Assembly: GCA_964019695.1 (NCBI GenBank)
Contig: OZ026530.1
Location: 40,608,944 to 40,672,943, forward strand
Direction: 5' to 3'
Length of the DNA stretch: 64,000 bases
Source: Loripinus fragilis
Taxonomy: Eukaryota; Mollusca; Bivalvia; Lucinida; Lucinidae
The notes beneath the pieces are model-generated. The model was not told the origin of the DNA and did no database searches. It saw nothing but the letters and a program-made list of their open reading frames with translations. Position numbers and translations under genes: made by a program. Of this stretch, positions 1-10,636 are shown one piece after another (the first letter of the stretch is position 1; each line of letters starts with the position of its first letter).

Positions 1-119
1 GGCTATGCTCTAACTGGATAAGGTTTTAGCTACCGCACTGTGTAATATTTCATCTGTGACCAAGATTTTTCCTGTTTTATCAGAGGTATTCAAGTGAACA
101 ATGTAAGTAAGAAAAAGGG

Positions 120-362
120 CAAAGATCAGGAATCGATTCAATCAAGCACCACACCTGACCCAGGATACCAATGGGAAAGTGACAACTTCCCAATTGGACA
201 TCACAAACGAGAGCCCTTTCCCAGCAGGTGACCACAAGGCATCAATAAACAGACGCACACGAAAGCATAACACAAACAATACAGAAATAACATAAATGAT
301 CCACATTGGAACGGTCAGTAAAAAATATTTTACTGGCGGGCTTAAACCGATAAACCCTTTAA
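120..362 (-). repeat. Dispersed repeat family A, copy 1
   Basis: Matches 18590-18845 (+) and 21828-22090 (-) in this window. Read on the minus strand it starts near TTTAAGCCCGCCAGTAAAAT and ends near CTGATCTTTGCCC followed by CTTAC. A 76-codon open frame lies inside it, but it is not conserved as protein among the copies, so I treat it as non-coding. Its head resembles that of family B, which suggests related retroposons. Confidence 0.75.
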
Positions 363-960
363 ACACTATCAAAACACTTCTATAATACCATACGTATTCT
401 GGTGCTTTATATTTGCTTACATTATTGACTAATGCAATTGTAGAACAAACAGTGTTGTTCCTGATCAGCAGCAGTCAATTCTGTGTCTTCACTGTTTGAC
501 CTAGAGGATTTTAAACATTTCAGCAAATGACAAAACGATAAGCGCTTTAACGATTAAATAAACTAAGGAAAAGTTTCTGTGTTTCTGGGTCAGACAAGAA
601 CGCCAAATTACTGCTTTTGTTGTTTACTGCTGCAAATATTAGCTGACATTAATGACTAAATTGAATGTGTAGAGCGAAAAAGAGTGGATCCAAATCAGGA
701 GCTGTCTGATTGGGTCCACACGGTTTGCTTTTTACTTACATCAGTTATATATGCAGCAGACGACATAAACAGATGACAATTTCAGGTGAATATTTTTCTA
801 TGTTTTAAGGGCTAAATCTTCAGCAGGTAGATAGCTGAAATAGATCTGTCAGTCTTTGTAAATTAACCAATAAGGTAGTCCAATTAAATGAGTGGCAATT
901 TTAAATACTTTTTTTTGGTTGGCCATGATACAAAATATTTAGAAAATGGCATGTACTCAT
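363..960. other. No gene seen; unique or old repeat DNA
   Basis: AT-rich DNA without a credible open frame. Around 690-740 it carries a degenerate inverted pair (gtggatccaaatcag and ctgattgggtccac) resembling the foldback family at 13082-13147, and a word GCAGCAGACGAC that recurs near 1905 and 39460. Confidence 0.5.
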
Positions 961-963
961 AAG

Positions 964-1012
964 TGGCATAAACCCACTCGGAGGCTCCACCCCTTCGTGG
1001 GTTTATGTCAAT
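964..1012. repeat. Short hairpin
   Basis: GGCATAAACCCAC faces GTGGGTTTATGTC across a spacer of about 18 bases, giving a 13-bp stem with one wobble-type mismatch. It may be the core of a small foldback element. No promoter or terminator role can be assigned. Confidence 0.55.
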
Positions 1013-1079
1013 TATTCGTAACTAGATGAACTAAATAACTAAATGAACTTAAACGAATCGAATAAAGGTAAAAAGAAAG

Positions 1080-1480
1080 AAGAAAAAGAACAAGAACACA
1101 CATGGACTCGAACTCACGACCTTTTGGTTGTAAACTATGTACCATAACCACATGACTAGTCAGTAGGACCGTACAAAACGTTTCATTATCTGTATAAAAA
1201 GCTGGTAAATTCCTGTAAAACTTACGGCAAATAACGAAGGTTGACCGAAGGTAAAGATAACTTGTGCATTAACCGTGATAATATGCACCCGTGTCACTCA
1301 CGATCTTTTGGTTGTAAACTCTGTACCGTAAGCACATGATTAGTCAGAAGGACGGTAGAAAACATTTCATTATCTGCATTAGGACTCGCTAAATTCCTGT
1401 AAAAGTTAATAATGAAGGTTGACTGAAGGTAAAGATAATCTTGTGCATTAACTGTGATAATATGCACCCGTGTCACGTTT
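1080..1480 (-). repeat. Tandem duplication (~183 bp x2) with tRNA-like, SINE-like head
   Basis: Two direct copies, about 1113-1295 and 1296-1478, share cacgacctttTGGTTGTAAA, the GTAAAGATAA stretch and TGATAATATGCACCCGTGTCA. On the minus strand the first copy has a pol III box B-like GAGTTCGAGTCC (about 1089-1100) and a box A-like TAGTCATGTGG. The T stem does not pair, so this is a SINE head or tRNA relic, not a working tRNA. The second copy lacks box B. Confidence 0.55.
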
Positions 1481-2225
1481 ATAAAATCATAGAATAACTG
1501 GTGGTTTCCTGTATATAAATAAAATATATATAAAAGCAGGTCACCACAGACCCTCTCCATAAACCTACCCCACCCCCTACAATAATGTTACTGTTTACTT
1601 GCTTGTCTAATATTGGAGAGCCAGCAGAAAGTGCAGATTTGATCAAATGCAAATGTCTTGAAAGGGAGATAAAGAAGTAAGTCATTACATGTAGGCATAA
1701 ATGTAATAAAATAACTTTGACATTATGCAGTATGTTGTTTCTTTAATGCTTTGCCTTTAGGTCTATATCTGCTGATAACTTTTGCAAACAGTTCAGACCC
1801 ATATCAGGCTCAACAAAATGTCAGTCCTGTTTGGAAGCGAACTGTTTGACATTCTGATGGTGCTCATGAAAGGATTTTTTTTTAAAAAAATGAATTTGAA
1901 TCAAATCAGCAGACGACATAAAAGCATTAACATTACTAACTAGGCAGAGAGTTAAAGCTTTAAGCCTACAACAGTTTTAGCACAACCCAAATTTATGAAG
2001 AATGACAAATACATCTAACTAAATTAAAATTCCTCCCTAAAATACTTATCTGTTACAAATCAAAACCTTTCTCAAAAAAGAAACACTCCCAATTATATAA
2101 TTTCTCTACTCTCTGTTCTGCATTTTCTCATACTCTAATCAAATAAAAGCTAATTGAATTAATTAAACAAACTTTTAACAGAGGAGGCTCACTTTATTTG
2201 CCTTGTAATGAGAAACACACATTTT

Positions 2226-3263
2226 ACCTGCGTCGCTTTAGCAAAAGCAGGTCTAGTAATGGGTCCATTCCCTATGTCCGTCCCCAACACTTGGGATGCC
2301 TAGTTTGTGTAATCTGTAACTCCAAAAGTTTCATTTTTTATTCAAGCTTTGCATAATGATTGTTCACATAATGAAGATGTGCACCTCCCATTTTGTGCAC
2401 ATTTCATTAATATTTTCTCAATTTTAGGGGTGTTGAACTTAGAATTTTTCCATCCAAAAATGCTTAGATGGTGTCTGGTTTGTGTAATCTGTAACTCCAA
2501 CAGTTTCCGTTTTCATTTCTTTGTTTTCAAACTTTGCATAATGGTTTTTACCACATTGAAGATGTGCACGTCCTATTGTGTGCACATTTGATAAATATTT
2601 TCTCATTTTTGACGGGTGTTGAACTTAGACATTTTTTCAATCCAAAATGCGTAGGGGTGTCTGGTTTGTGTAATCTGTAACTCCAACAGTTTTCATTCTT
2701 TTATACTACATTTTAATTTGTACACATTTAATGATTTTTTGCCATTTTTGGAGTCTTGAACTTAGAATTTTTTCCCGCACAATGCTTAGAGGGTGTTTGG
2801 TTTGAGAAATCTGTAACTGCAACAATTTTCATTCCTTAATATTTAAACTTTACATAATGATTGTTCATACATTGAACATGTGCACCTCTTTTTTGTGCAT
2901 ATTTATTAAATATTTTCTTATTTTTTAGGGCTGTTGGACTTGGACATTTTATCCATCCGAAATGCTTAGGGGGTGTATAGTTTGTGTAATCTGAAACTCA
3001 AGCAGTTTTCATTCCTTCATTTTCAAACTTTGTATGTTATGCTTGTTCGCACATTGAACATGTGCACCATATATTGTGTATACATTTGGTAATAGTTTTG
3101 GGAGTGTTTTACTTCAATATTATTACGTCTACTCCACCTAGTGCTAACATTGTGTAATTAAATTTTGTGTGTAATCCATAATTCAAACAGATTTCATTCC
3201 TTTATATTCAAACTTTGCATAATGATTGTTCACACATTGATGATGTGCACCGGTGACGCAGGT
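2226..3263. mobile_element. Non-autonomous element with ~180-bp tandem core and short TIRs (pearl/Helentron-like?)
   Basis: The ends are ACCTGCGTC and GACGCAGGT, an inverted pair. Next to the left end ACCTGC...GCAGGT can form a small hairpin. The core holds about six direct units of roughly 180 bp marked by TTTGTGTAATCTGTAACTCC near 2300, 2475, 2660, 2798, 2978 and (degenerate) 3165, each followed by CTTTGCATAATG, ATGTGCACC and TTGAACTTAGA-like words. It interrupts Penelope copy 1. Tandem-core elements with short inverted ends are known in bivalves (pearl) and belong to the wider Helitron/Helentron-derived group; that assignment is inference. No clear target-site duplication. Confidence 0.65.
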
Positions 3264-3612
3264 CCAGAACAGAATTTGTTCTTGTTCATTTTTAAACAAC
3301 CAAAGAGATATAATCTGTGTCCATGTCAGAATGTGTGCGATGCTCTTCATTATCTTTTGGACACTATATTTATAAGGTTTGGCTCAAAAATTGTATATAT
3401 AATGCAAATTGTAGGTATGCCAAATGGATACAAATTGTGCTCCTCTTGTTGCAGATTTGTTATTTTTTTTTTGTTATGAGAGAGACTTCATGTTGTCTTT
3501 TTTCTGATCATAATCAAGTTGATGTTGTTGAAGCATTTAACTATGCCTCAAGATATCTAGAGGTCTTGCTTAATAATAATCCTTATTTCGAACAAATGGT
3601 AAGTCAGATATA

Positions 3613-4450
3613 CTTGACAGCAAAAGAAACGCATATTTTCAATATCCATTTAATACCAGAAACCCTTATCAAATATTACCCTAAATGATATGAACATGTT
3701 TGAACGGACTCATGCGTTCGTTCCAGACCATTTTATTCGTCATTACACAGTTAATTATTATGTTTTGTTAATTAATGCCAAAAATGCAAAACAGTGCCGT
3801 ACATTGGAAAACAGATGATTTGAATCCGATTTCATTGCATATCACGATAACACACTGTAACAGATAAGAAAGCAGCATACAGCTTAAAAGTTCATTGCTG
3901 TAGACGTTATACTGCTAATCCAAAATTCTACATTTTTTGCATTTTTGCGTTGGTATCGAAAACCACCGGAATCTTTGGGGTGTAAGAATATCTGGATCGG
4001 TATGATTGATGTCAAGTAAGGTAATGTCCAACAGAACTGTTTAAAACAATTGTTTGGACCCTTTCATGCCTGTATTTAACACACTTCCGGTTAATTGTCC
4101 GATTAAGTAACTGGGTCACAATAGTCCACCGTAAAGAATATCGAAAAATTTAAACTTCATAAGTAGTCTGTACGTCATGATTATCACGCAGAGTGATTTT
4201 CATTCAAATCCGTTCAGTGGTTTTAAACATACACCATCTCGAAAGTCGCCTTTATTATGAGTTATTTTATTACGCCCAGAGTTACGCCCCTTTATTATCA
4301 TTATTCAAATGAGCGGTACATTTGTGATGCATTCGATAATTCACATGTTCAATACATCAGTGATACCTTACACATCACTAGATCAGTATTTAACCCCCAA
4401 TTTATGCACTTTACCAAATACGCAAACTATGCGTTTCTTTTGCTGTTCAG
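3613..4450. mobile_element. 838-bp TIR DNA transposon, no coding capacity
   Basis: The ends are inverted: CTTGACAGCAAAAGAAACGC at the left and, reverse-complemented, CTGAACAGCAAAAGAAACGC at the right, continuing for about 23 bp. TATA flanks both sides (3609-3612 and 4451-4454), so the target duplication is TA or TATA. Penelope copy 2 has the same site uninterrupted (GTCAGATATATCCC), confirming the insertion. The short frames inside do not resemble a transposase. The superfamily is uncertain; a TA duplication fits Tc1/mariner-type elements. Confidence 0.8.
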
Positions 4451-4691
4451 TATATATCCCACTGAACTTGAGTTGAATAAGGCAAATTCCTTTGATACTG
4501 AGCCCCCCCCCCCACTTTTGAACGTGGACTTGTCCATAACAAATGGCATAGTTTCATCTAAATTTTTTGAGAAACGGGATGATTTTAATTTTGAAATAGT
4601 TATGATTTCCCATTTCTTGATGGAGATTTTCCTTGCTCACATTGCTATGGTGTATACATTTTATACCTTTGTGTGAGTCTCTTAAATTTCT

Positions 4692-4990
4692 ATTTGTCTG
4701 TCTGTCTGTCTGTCTCTCTCTCTTTCTCTCTCTGTGGTGTAGTTCTAGCAGACAAGGGATCATGAGTTTGATACCAGGTATTTCAAGTCTTTTTGTTGCG
4801 ACTCTAAATTAGTTCCGTTCCTGATTAACCTTAGCTGGTGGAAGCCCATTATCCTGCATCATCTATCCGAAATCACTACCCCCTCCTATGAGTAAAAGTG
4901 GAGCTAACGTCTTGTTGATTTATCAGTGCCCTGGTATAAACCCCACTCCATCACAAGGGACACGCTGATGTCGGGTTATAGCCCTGCTTA
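4692..4990 (+). repeat. (TCTG)n/(TC)n microsatellite followed by possible SINE
   Basis: TCTG and TC repeats fill about 4692-4733. The following DNA has a box B-like GAGTTTGATACC near 4764 preceded by GGTGTAGTTCTAGCAGACA, a plausible degenerate tRNA-like head, and a body to about 4990. With only one copy in the window, the SINE call is weak. Confidence 0.35.
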
Positions 4991-6054
4991 AGAGAACAAC
5001 TATGCACAACAGAAATGTTTACGTGGGTAGAGACATAAATGTTAAAACTGGCCTATACCCCGTACTCGGGGAGGGGGCAATCAAGTCGTTATAACCATTC
5101 AATTATATACCATGACCCCGCTATCGGCTGCAGTATCTCTACAGTGTGATGGTGTTGAAGGGTGGGGGTGGGGGTACAAATGTATTTCACTATCTATGCA
5201 TATGGTACATGCGTGCGCTTGACAACAATGGAAATGAGCACAGTCGTTAAATAAAAATGTGACAAACTAAAAAAAAACAATTAAAAGAAAATAAAAAAGT
5301 ACCGTGTCAGCCACACTTAGTGTCTGTATCACAAATTGATGCGTCCAATGCCATACAGTGCAGATATTGATTAGACCACACCTCTAGCATCTATCTGATC
5401 TAGTTCTAGACCAAATTTGATTGACTCAGAATACGGGACTCTTAAAATAGGGAGGGTATAACATAGGGAATATTAGTTGCATGTGGTAAAATGTTCATAG
5501 TCATTGGACATTTATCATGCAAGGATCCTAGGGGTCCCGACAACCTCCTCTCCCATGGAAAAGCACAAAACTGTAGATTTCCTTAAGAATATTGCTTTGG
5601 GCCCCCAGCTACCCAGCAAGTGTTCAGAGTCAGGCCATATCGGCCCGCCCGCTTTGGTTACTGAGTATAGGTTTTCTCAGGAACACTAATGCAAATTCCC
5701 ATTCTCCAATGTGAAAATCAAAATATAAAAATAAAGGTCAAAACTTTGGCCCTAGAGGCCCCCTGACAAAACTTTCTTGACCCCCGCATGATAATTGCAA
5801 TAAATGTGGTAAAATAATGTATCATACTCGTCATCGGAAGTAGTTATTAAGCTGCAACTGAACTACTGTGATTCGAAACTGGGAAAAAGACCCGGAGTTG
5901 GGAAGATTGGCCTCATGGTATGACATATAGCAGAGTCCAAACGATACAAATTTAGGCCCATTATTTAGGGAAATGATAGTGCTTTTTAATAGTAGAACCG
6001 AAATATTATTTGCTCAGAGCAACTTTTTGGAATACGCCTTGATCATGTCGTGAG
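4990..6054. other. No gene seen
   Basis: About 1 kb without credible coding sequence. It contains a G-rich tract near 5160-5175 and an A-rich stretch near 5270-5300. The 61-codon frame near 5504 has no recognisable features. Confidence 0.5.
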
Positions 6055-8742
6055 GAAATTGCAGGAGCCTTACAAGAATTTTGTAATCGCTGGTGTAAAC
6101 GAGAGCATGTTGAGTCTAATGCCTTAAATAGTTGGAAACTAAATATTTTTAAAATTATTGATGGTAGAATTTCATTTTATTGCAACAATTTAGATCTTCT
6201 ACCACCTAAACCTAAATTCACTTTTAGACACTTGAAGAAAGGGATCCAGGAATTCCATAGGAAGTTTGTTTTGGCCCCCGCAGATAAGGCTGCTAACAAT
6301 GTTGTGGTCGTTTGAAAAAGATACTATACTATACACAATAAATCTAGCAATTGTTTTGTATGGGTGAGCTCATCCACATCAGATCTTGAGTTTTATTTGC
6401 TGTCATGAAGATACAAGCGCCGATCATCTGACAAGATTTTCCATTTAAAAAAATACAGAATTACCAAACGCAGCGGCTGTGCTAAAGTGACGTTTAATTT
6501 TAAGACTAACTGGTAACGTGGGTATTTTGGAACATTGGAGAAAGCCGAAACCATTTTCAAACGATTGTTTGGTCACTGAAAACCAAAAAAGCATAGCAAA
6601 TGCTGCATTTTTCTGAGTTTTCTCAGAGAAATAAAAGACTAAGTTTTCACAATTTGACGTTTTTACTAATGCTTTTACGTTATCGCCTTTAAACGGTGTT
6701 TCTTGTCGGGTTTTCTTGAACCACATTAACAAGTTAAACTGCTTGATGCCTTCCAACACATTCAGACAAATAATGTTAAATGAAACATCCTCACTACTAC
6801 AGTGCACAAGCCGAAAGATAAAATCTAACGTCACCGTTATCTCGCAAATGCGTCGCACCATTTTTCAGTAATTTAAGGTTTTAATCAACCATAAGATGCG
6901 TTAAATTGTAAGCCTATGATATCTTTTAAAAACTGATTCTCTGTTGAATTGAAATGTCAATTAACATTAGAAGTTTAATCAATGATGACTTCGTTTTGAC
7001 GTCATTGATAACAGCTGATTTTTTCAGCATGCAATATCTATCACATCGGTCACATATACAATAGTTTTTATAGGCGTGTGATGTATGAGGAAGATGAAAG
7101 ACCACCAAACAAAAAATCACACGCTTATCATTTTAGCATTACTTACAACGGATGTGATTTTTGCTTACTGGCCCCACCTGCAATTCTTGCTCTCCCCAAA
7201 TGCATATTTAAAGGATGACGCCTGAACTTTCGTGGTTTCATTTGCCTAAGATCCTGTTCTCGTCATTGCAATTGAAATTGTTTGGCACTGCACAAAGTGA
7301 GCACAAAAAAGATGCGAAACATAAGAAATTGCTAAACGTATTGTGCATAGTATATATTAACACAGTAAAGCAAGAACTTAGCACTGCCAAAACATATGAA
7401 CATTACAGGCTTGATGAGACGTCTATCGTTGATTGGCATCGATGCCATATGGCAGCTAAGTTTGGGTTGTTTGTTGATGAGGACCATAGCAAGCTTCCTA
7501 CGTTATACTGGTTACCTAAACTTCATAAACGACCCTATAAGTCACGTTTTATTGCTAATTCTAGTGCATGTACAACTACTGAGTTGTCTATTCTTTTGAC
7601 TTCTTGCCTCACTGCGATTAAAAACCATGTCATTAAATATTGCACAACAGTTTATGAAAGAAACGGTAAAAATTTATTTTGGTCTATTAAATATTCAGGT
7701 GAAATTCTTAATAAATTGAAGTCTAGAGGTTTTCTAGCATCTGGTTTGTCTACATATGATTTCTCTACTCTCTATACTACATTGCCTCATAATCTAATAA
7801 AAGAAAAACTAACAGAATTAATTGAACAAACATTTAACAGAGAGGGCTCACTTTATTTGGCTTGTAATGATAAAAATGCCTTTTTTACTTCTGAACAACC
7901 TAAACGATATAAATTGTGGTCATGTCAGAAAATGTGTGATGCGCTCCATTATCTTTTGGACAATATATTTATAAGATTTGGCTCAAAATTATATAGACAA
8001 ATTGTCGGTATTCCAATGGGTACTAATTGTGCTCCTCTTGTTGCAGATTTGTTTTTGTGTTTGTTATGAGAGAGACTTTATGTTATCTCTGTCAGACAAT
8101 AATCAAGCTGATATTATTGAAGCTTTTAACTCTACCTCCAGATATTTAGATGACTTACTTAATATTGATAATCCTTATTTTGAACAAATGGTAGGTCAGA
8201 TATATCCCACTGAACTTCAGTTAAATAAGGCGAATTCTGCTGATACTGAAGCTCCGTTTTTGGACTTGAACTTGTCAATAACAAATGGCATAGTTTCTTC
8301 TAAAATTTATGATAAACGGGATGATAGTAAATTTCCCATTTCTTGACTTCAACAACAGAAACTTATTTTTAACTGCTAAATTATTAAAACAAGGTTATAG
8401 ATATCATAAAATTCGAAAAGCATTTTCTAAATTCTACTACAGACACTCAGAGTTAATTGTTAAATACAACATTGGGTTAAAAACTCTTCTGCAACAAGGC
8501 ATATCAGAACCTATATTTTATGGTGATTTAGTCTATAAATTCAAACGATTGTTGGAAAACCTAATTTTAGTGATCAATTCAAAAAGATAGTAAAACGTTA
8601 TATAAGGGTTGGATATAATGTGGATATCATGCGACAGTCTGCATGCCTAGTTTTAAACCCAATCACGGTTTATAGCTATGGTTTCCTCTTTAATTGCACG
8701 ACGGTGGGTCAGGCCTCAGACTCTATGACGGCTCTGACGTAA
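6055..8742 (+). pseudogene. Penelope-like retroelement, copy 2, nearly full RT but frameshifted and interrupted
   Basis: A 5' block (6055-6314) encodes ALQEFCNRWCKREHVESNAL and, later, KFVLAPADKAANNVVVV, the conserved stretch before the RT. The frame resumes near 7340 with VYINTVKQEL, then LPKLHKRPYKSRFIANSS, YDFSTLYTTLPH (motif A region), QIVGIPMGTNCAPLVADLFL (motif B) and SRYLDDLL (intact catalytic YLDD). The end, in another frame, reads YNVDIMRQSACLVLNPITVY and finishes at TAA 8740-8742. Damage: an insertion at about 6315-7339, a frameshift near 8055, deletions near 8326-8345 (segment after FPFLD missing), and a frameshift near 8547. The coding region stops soon after the RT thumb without a C-terminal GIY-YIG domain; see findings. 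About 200 bp of 3' sequence follows to about 8960. The family call is firm; inactivity is certain. Confidence 0.9.
6378..7130 (+). repeat. Dispersed repeat family C, copy 1 (inside Penelope copy 2)
   Basis: Collinear with 53455-54790: shared words include CAGAATTAGCAAAC-like text, CTGGTAACGTGGGTATT, AACGGTGTTTCT, GCCTTCCAACACATTCAGA, AAAGATAAAATCTAACGTCA and AACTGATTCTCTGTTGAAT. This copy lacks the ~320-bp D segment present in the longer copy. A minus-strand frame (6445-6861) is open here and partly in the other copy, but replacement changes dominate, so it is probably not coding. Confidence 0.7.
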
Positions 8743-8963
8743 AGCTTTAATCGGTGGGTTGGTGCCTGATGCTTATCTGTAGCTGGACCCACCGTGGCTC
8801 AACTTGAGGTTTTCTTTAGCTCTGATTATCTGTGAGTCATGAGCCCTTTTCTTTGTTTCATCATGGAGTGTTAATTTGATTAGAGTGTTTTCCATGATGA
8901 TACATTGCATTAGTTAGATAGCCTCCATGCGAGCTGAATATTTCTTGTACTTCAACAACAGCA

Positions 8964-9305
8964 GAATCTAGGGCGAAGATTTGGTACCAGTAAAATGCAT
9001 TTAAGCCCCCCAGTGGCTTAGGCTGATGTCCGTTCTAAGGAGGTGGTTCTGTTCTTGTTGACTTTTTGTTTATTGTTACTCCCATTGTGGGAGTCTGTAA
9101 TTGTTCTATGTATTGTTGTACGTTGCTTTATGTCCATTCTAGTATTGCAATCATCTTGATGGGGAAGAGAGGGCTGATTGCTTTGCTTAATTTGTCTTCC
9201 TGGTGTCTCGTGATGGTTGAGCGGCTCTTCCTCGCGGTGCCACGGGGTTGTCTGCAGTTTATGATTGTGGTATTTTCTGATCATACTCACTTACTAGTTT
9301 TGAAG
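8964..9305 (+). repeat. Dispersed retroposon-like family B, copy 1
   Basis: The fullest copy with 22268-22612. It starts near TCTAGGGCGAAGATTTGGTA, includes CCATTGTGGGAGTCTGTAAT and CATCTTGATGGGGAAGAGAG, and ends near CTGATCATACTCACTTAC. Other copies: 24670-24905 (+), 47468-47600 (-), 58142-58376 (-). Variable 5' starts with a shared 3' end suggest retroposition. It directly follows the 3' part of Penelope copy 2. Confidence 0.8.
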
Positions 9306-10560
9306 TAAAAGTAATTCGGAACTGGAAAACTAACTGAACCGAACTATTCAGCCTGAGATGGCTGAAGGCTGGAAATTTTGGGCAAAGGAAGTAGATGGAT
9401 TGCACTATCTATTTATGAAACAATGGTATTGAACAGTGGAGGGGTTACTGCCAAGCTGATCTGTGTCTTTACTTTGCATATGCAGATTTTTTTACCATTT
9501 ACTATTATTATTTTTAAATGAAAATTTGGCATATCCCTAAAATTGATCTAAGTATCCCTTTAAGTATTTACAAAAATATCCTGTATCCCTTTAAGTTTTG
9601 CCAATATCCCTCTATCCATAAAAAAACCCTTCCAGGGCCTCAGTTTTGAACTGCGAATTCCAAGTTAAACATTCGAAATCAGTTAATATTCATAAGTACC
9701 ATTTTCTTTTTCACTTAAGTTTATAAGTGCAATGCAAGTTGTTTCCCTTGAAAGCACTCCTATAATGTGACACGAACCCAGTAGCCGACATTCAAAGCAG
9801 TACCGAAAAACGCAAAAGTGAACCCTTTTTAAAATGCAATAAAATAATGATATTTCTGAATAATATAGTAATACAACTATATATACTTCTGAAAGTAGCC
9901 TACGCGGCCTCCGTGACCCGCGGACAGATTTCCTTTTTTATTTCATTAAACTGCATTCTTAGCTCTCCCGGGGCGGGGAGCGGTCAGGCGGCGCGTGAAT
10001 GATGAAAGCACCACCTAGTAGATGTCTACCAAGTTTGTTCAGATTATACATGTAATGTTGGTCACATGTTTTACATAGGCTTTTATTAGGAATGCATAAA
10101 ATGTACTTGTACCTAAAATATGTTTCTGTTTCAGAAGTAACGGTTGATTCTATCAGAGTAACTGGCTCAGGAATGAAATGGAGTGAGCAAGAAGCATTGA
10201 AGTCACATGAGGATATACAGAAAGCAGCTGGTTATTTTTAAGTTCACTAATGATACAAACATTTAACCAGGCAATAGAGCAAAGAACACAGTTCTATAAA
10301 TAAAATCGTAAACAACCTAGACAAGCTACATGTAACTCGATACTCCAAGAACTGTTCCCTGCAAAAACTGATATAGCCGTAAACTTCTTATTTAAAAAAC
10401 AAACTAAAAGCGCACGAGCTTTGATATAAAAACCGAATAACCGGTTTATGAGTAACGATTGTGATCTAAGCATTGCTGAGACATGAACTGAATGATATCA
10501 AAAGCAACAAAAAGTACACATCAAATATTTGGCCGTTGTTATTGAAAGAAACAAAGCAAA
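9306..10560. other. No gene seen upstream of zinc-finger gene 1
   Basis: Non-coding. Around 9530-9620 the word TATCCCT(TTAAGT) recurs several times, a short degenerate repeat. A GC-rich patch at about 9905-10010 stands out from the AT-rich surroundings, but I cannot show that it is a promoter. A candidate splice acceptor (gtttctgtttcag) ends near 10135. There is an in-frame TGA at 10493 upstream of gene 1. Confidence 0.45.
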
Positions 10561-10623
10561 GGCGATACTTGTCGTGAATGCTTTACACATACTGAAACTA
10601 GAAATACAGTCCACACATTTGGA
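10561..10623 (+). pseudogene. Relic C2H2 finger upstream of zinc-finger gene 1
   Basis: In a frame shifted relative to the main gene, this stretch reads GDTCRECFTHTETRNTVHTF, which aligns with the CDTCGKxFTxxxxxxxHxxVHT pattern of the adjacent array but lacks the full spacing. It indicates that the finger array once extended further 5' and has since eroded by indels. Confidence 0.6.
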
Positions 10624-10636
10624 TTGTTACACAAAA

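Larger units (their letters stand above)
2094..4690 (+). pseudogene. Penelope-like retroelement RT remnant, copy 1, with two nested insertions
   Basis: Three collinear blocks match the second copy at 7757-8340: about 2094-2225, 3290-3612 and 4451-4690. The middle block reads KQPKRYNLCPCQNVCDALHY and FIRFGSK, and the last reads PTELELNKANSFDTE and SITNGIVSSKF. RT motifs are eroded: the expected catalytic YLDD reads RYLEVLL, and GIPMGTN is disrupted to VGMPNGYK. Several frameshifts are present. Only part of the RT survives; there is no 5' half and no endonuclease domain. A tandem-core element (2226-3263) and a TIR element (3613-4450) sit inside it. It lies in the same orientation about 1.4 kb upstream of copy 2, so partial tandem insertion, common for Penelope-like elements, is possible. 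Certainly inactive. Confidence 0.85.

Noticed and set aside
6445..6861. Minus-strand 138-codon frame partly conserved in family C copy 2 (53976-54215)
   Set aside because: Both share VSFNIICL-VLEG-like text, but most differences between the copies change amino acids and the second is broken, so shared DNA ancestry explains it better than selection on a protein.
9066..9308. An 80-codon hydrophobic frame that recurs in family B copies 1, 2 and 5
   Set aside because: It looked like a conserved small membrane protein, but copies 3 and 4 lack it and the differences are mostly replacements. Probably a by-product of recent repeat copies.
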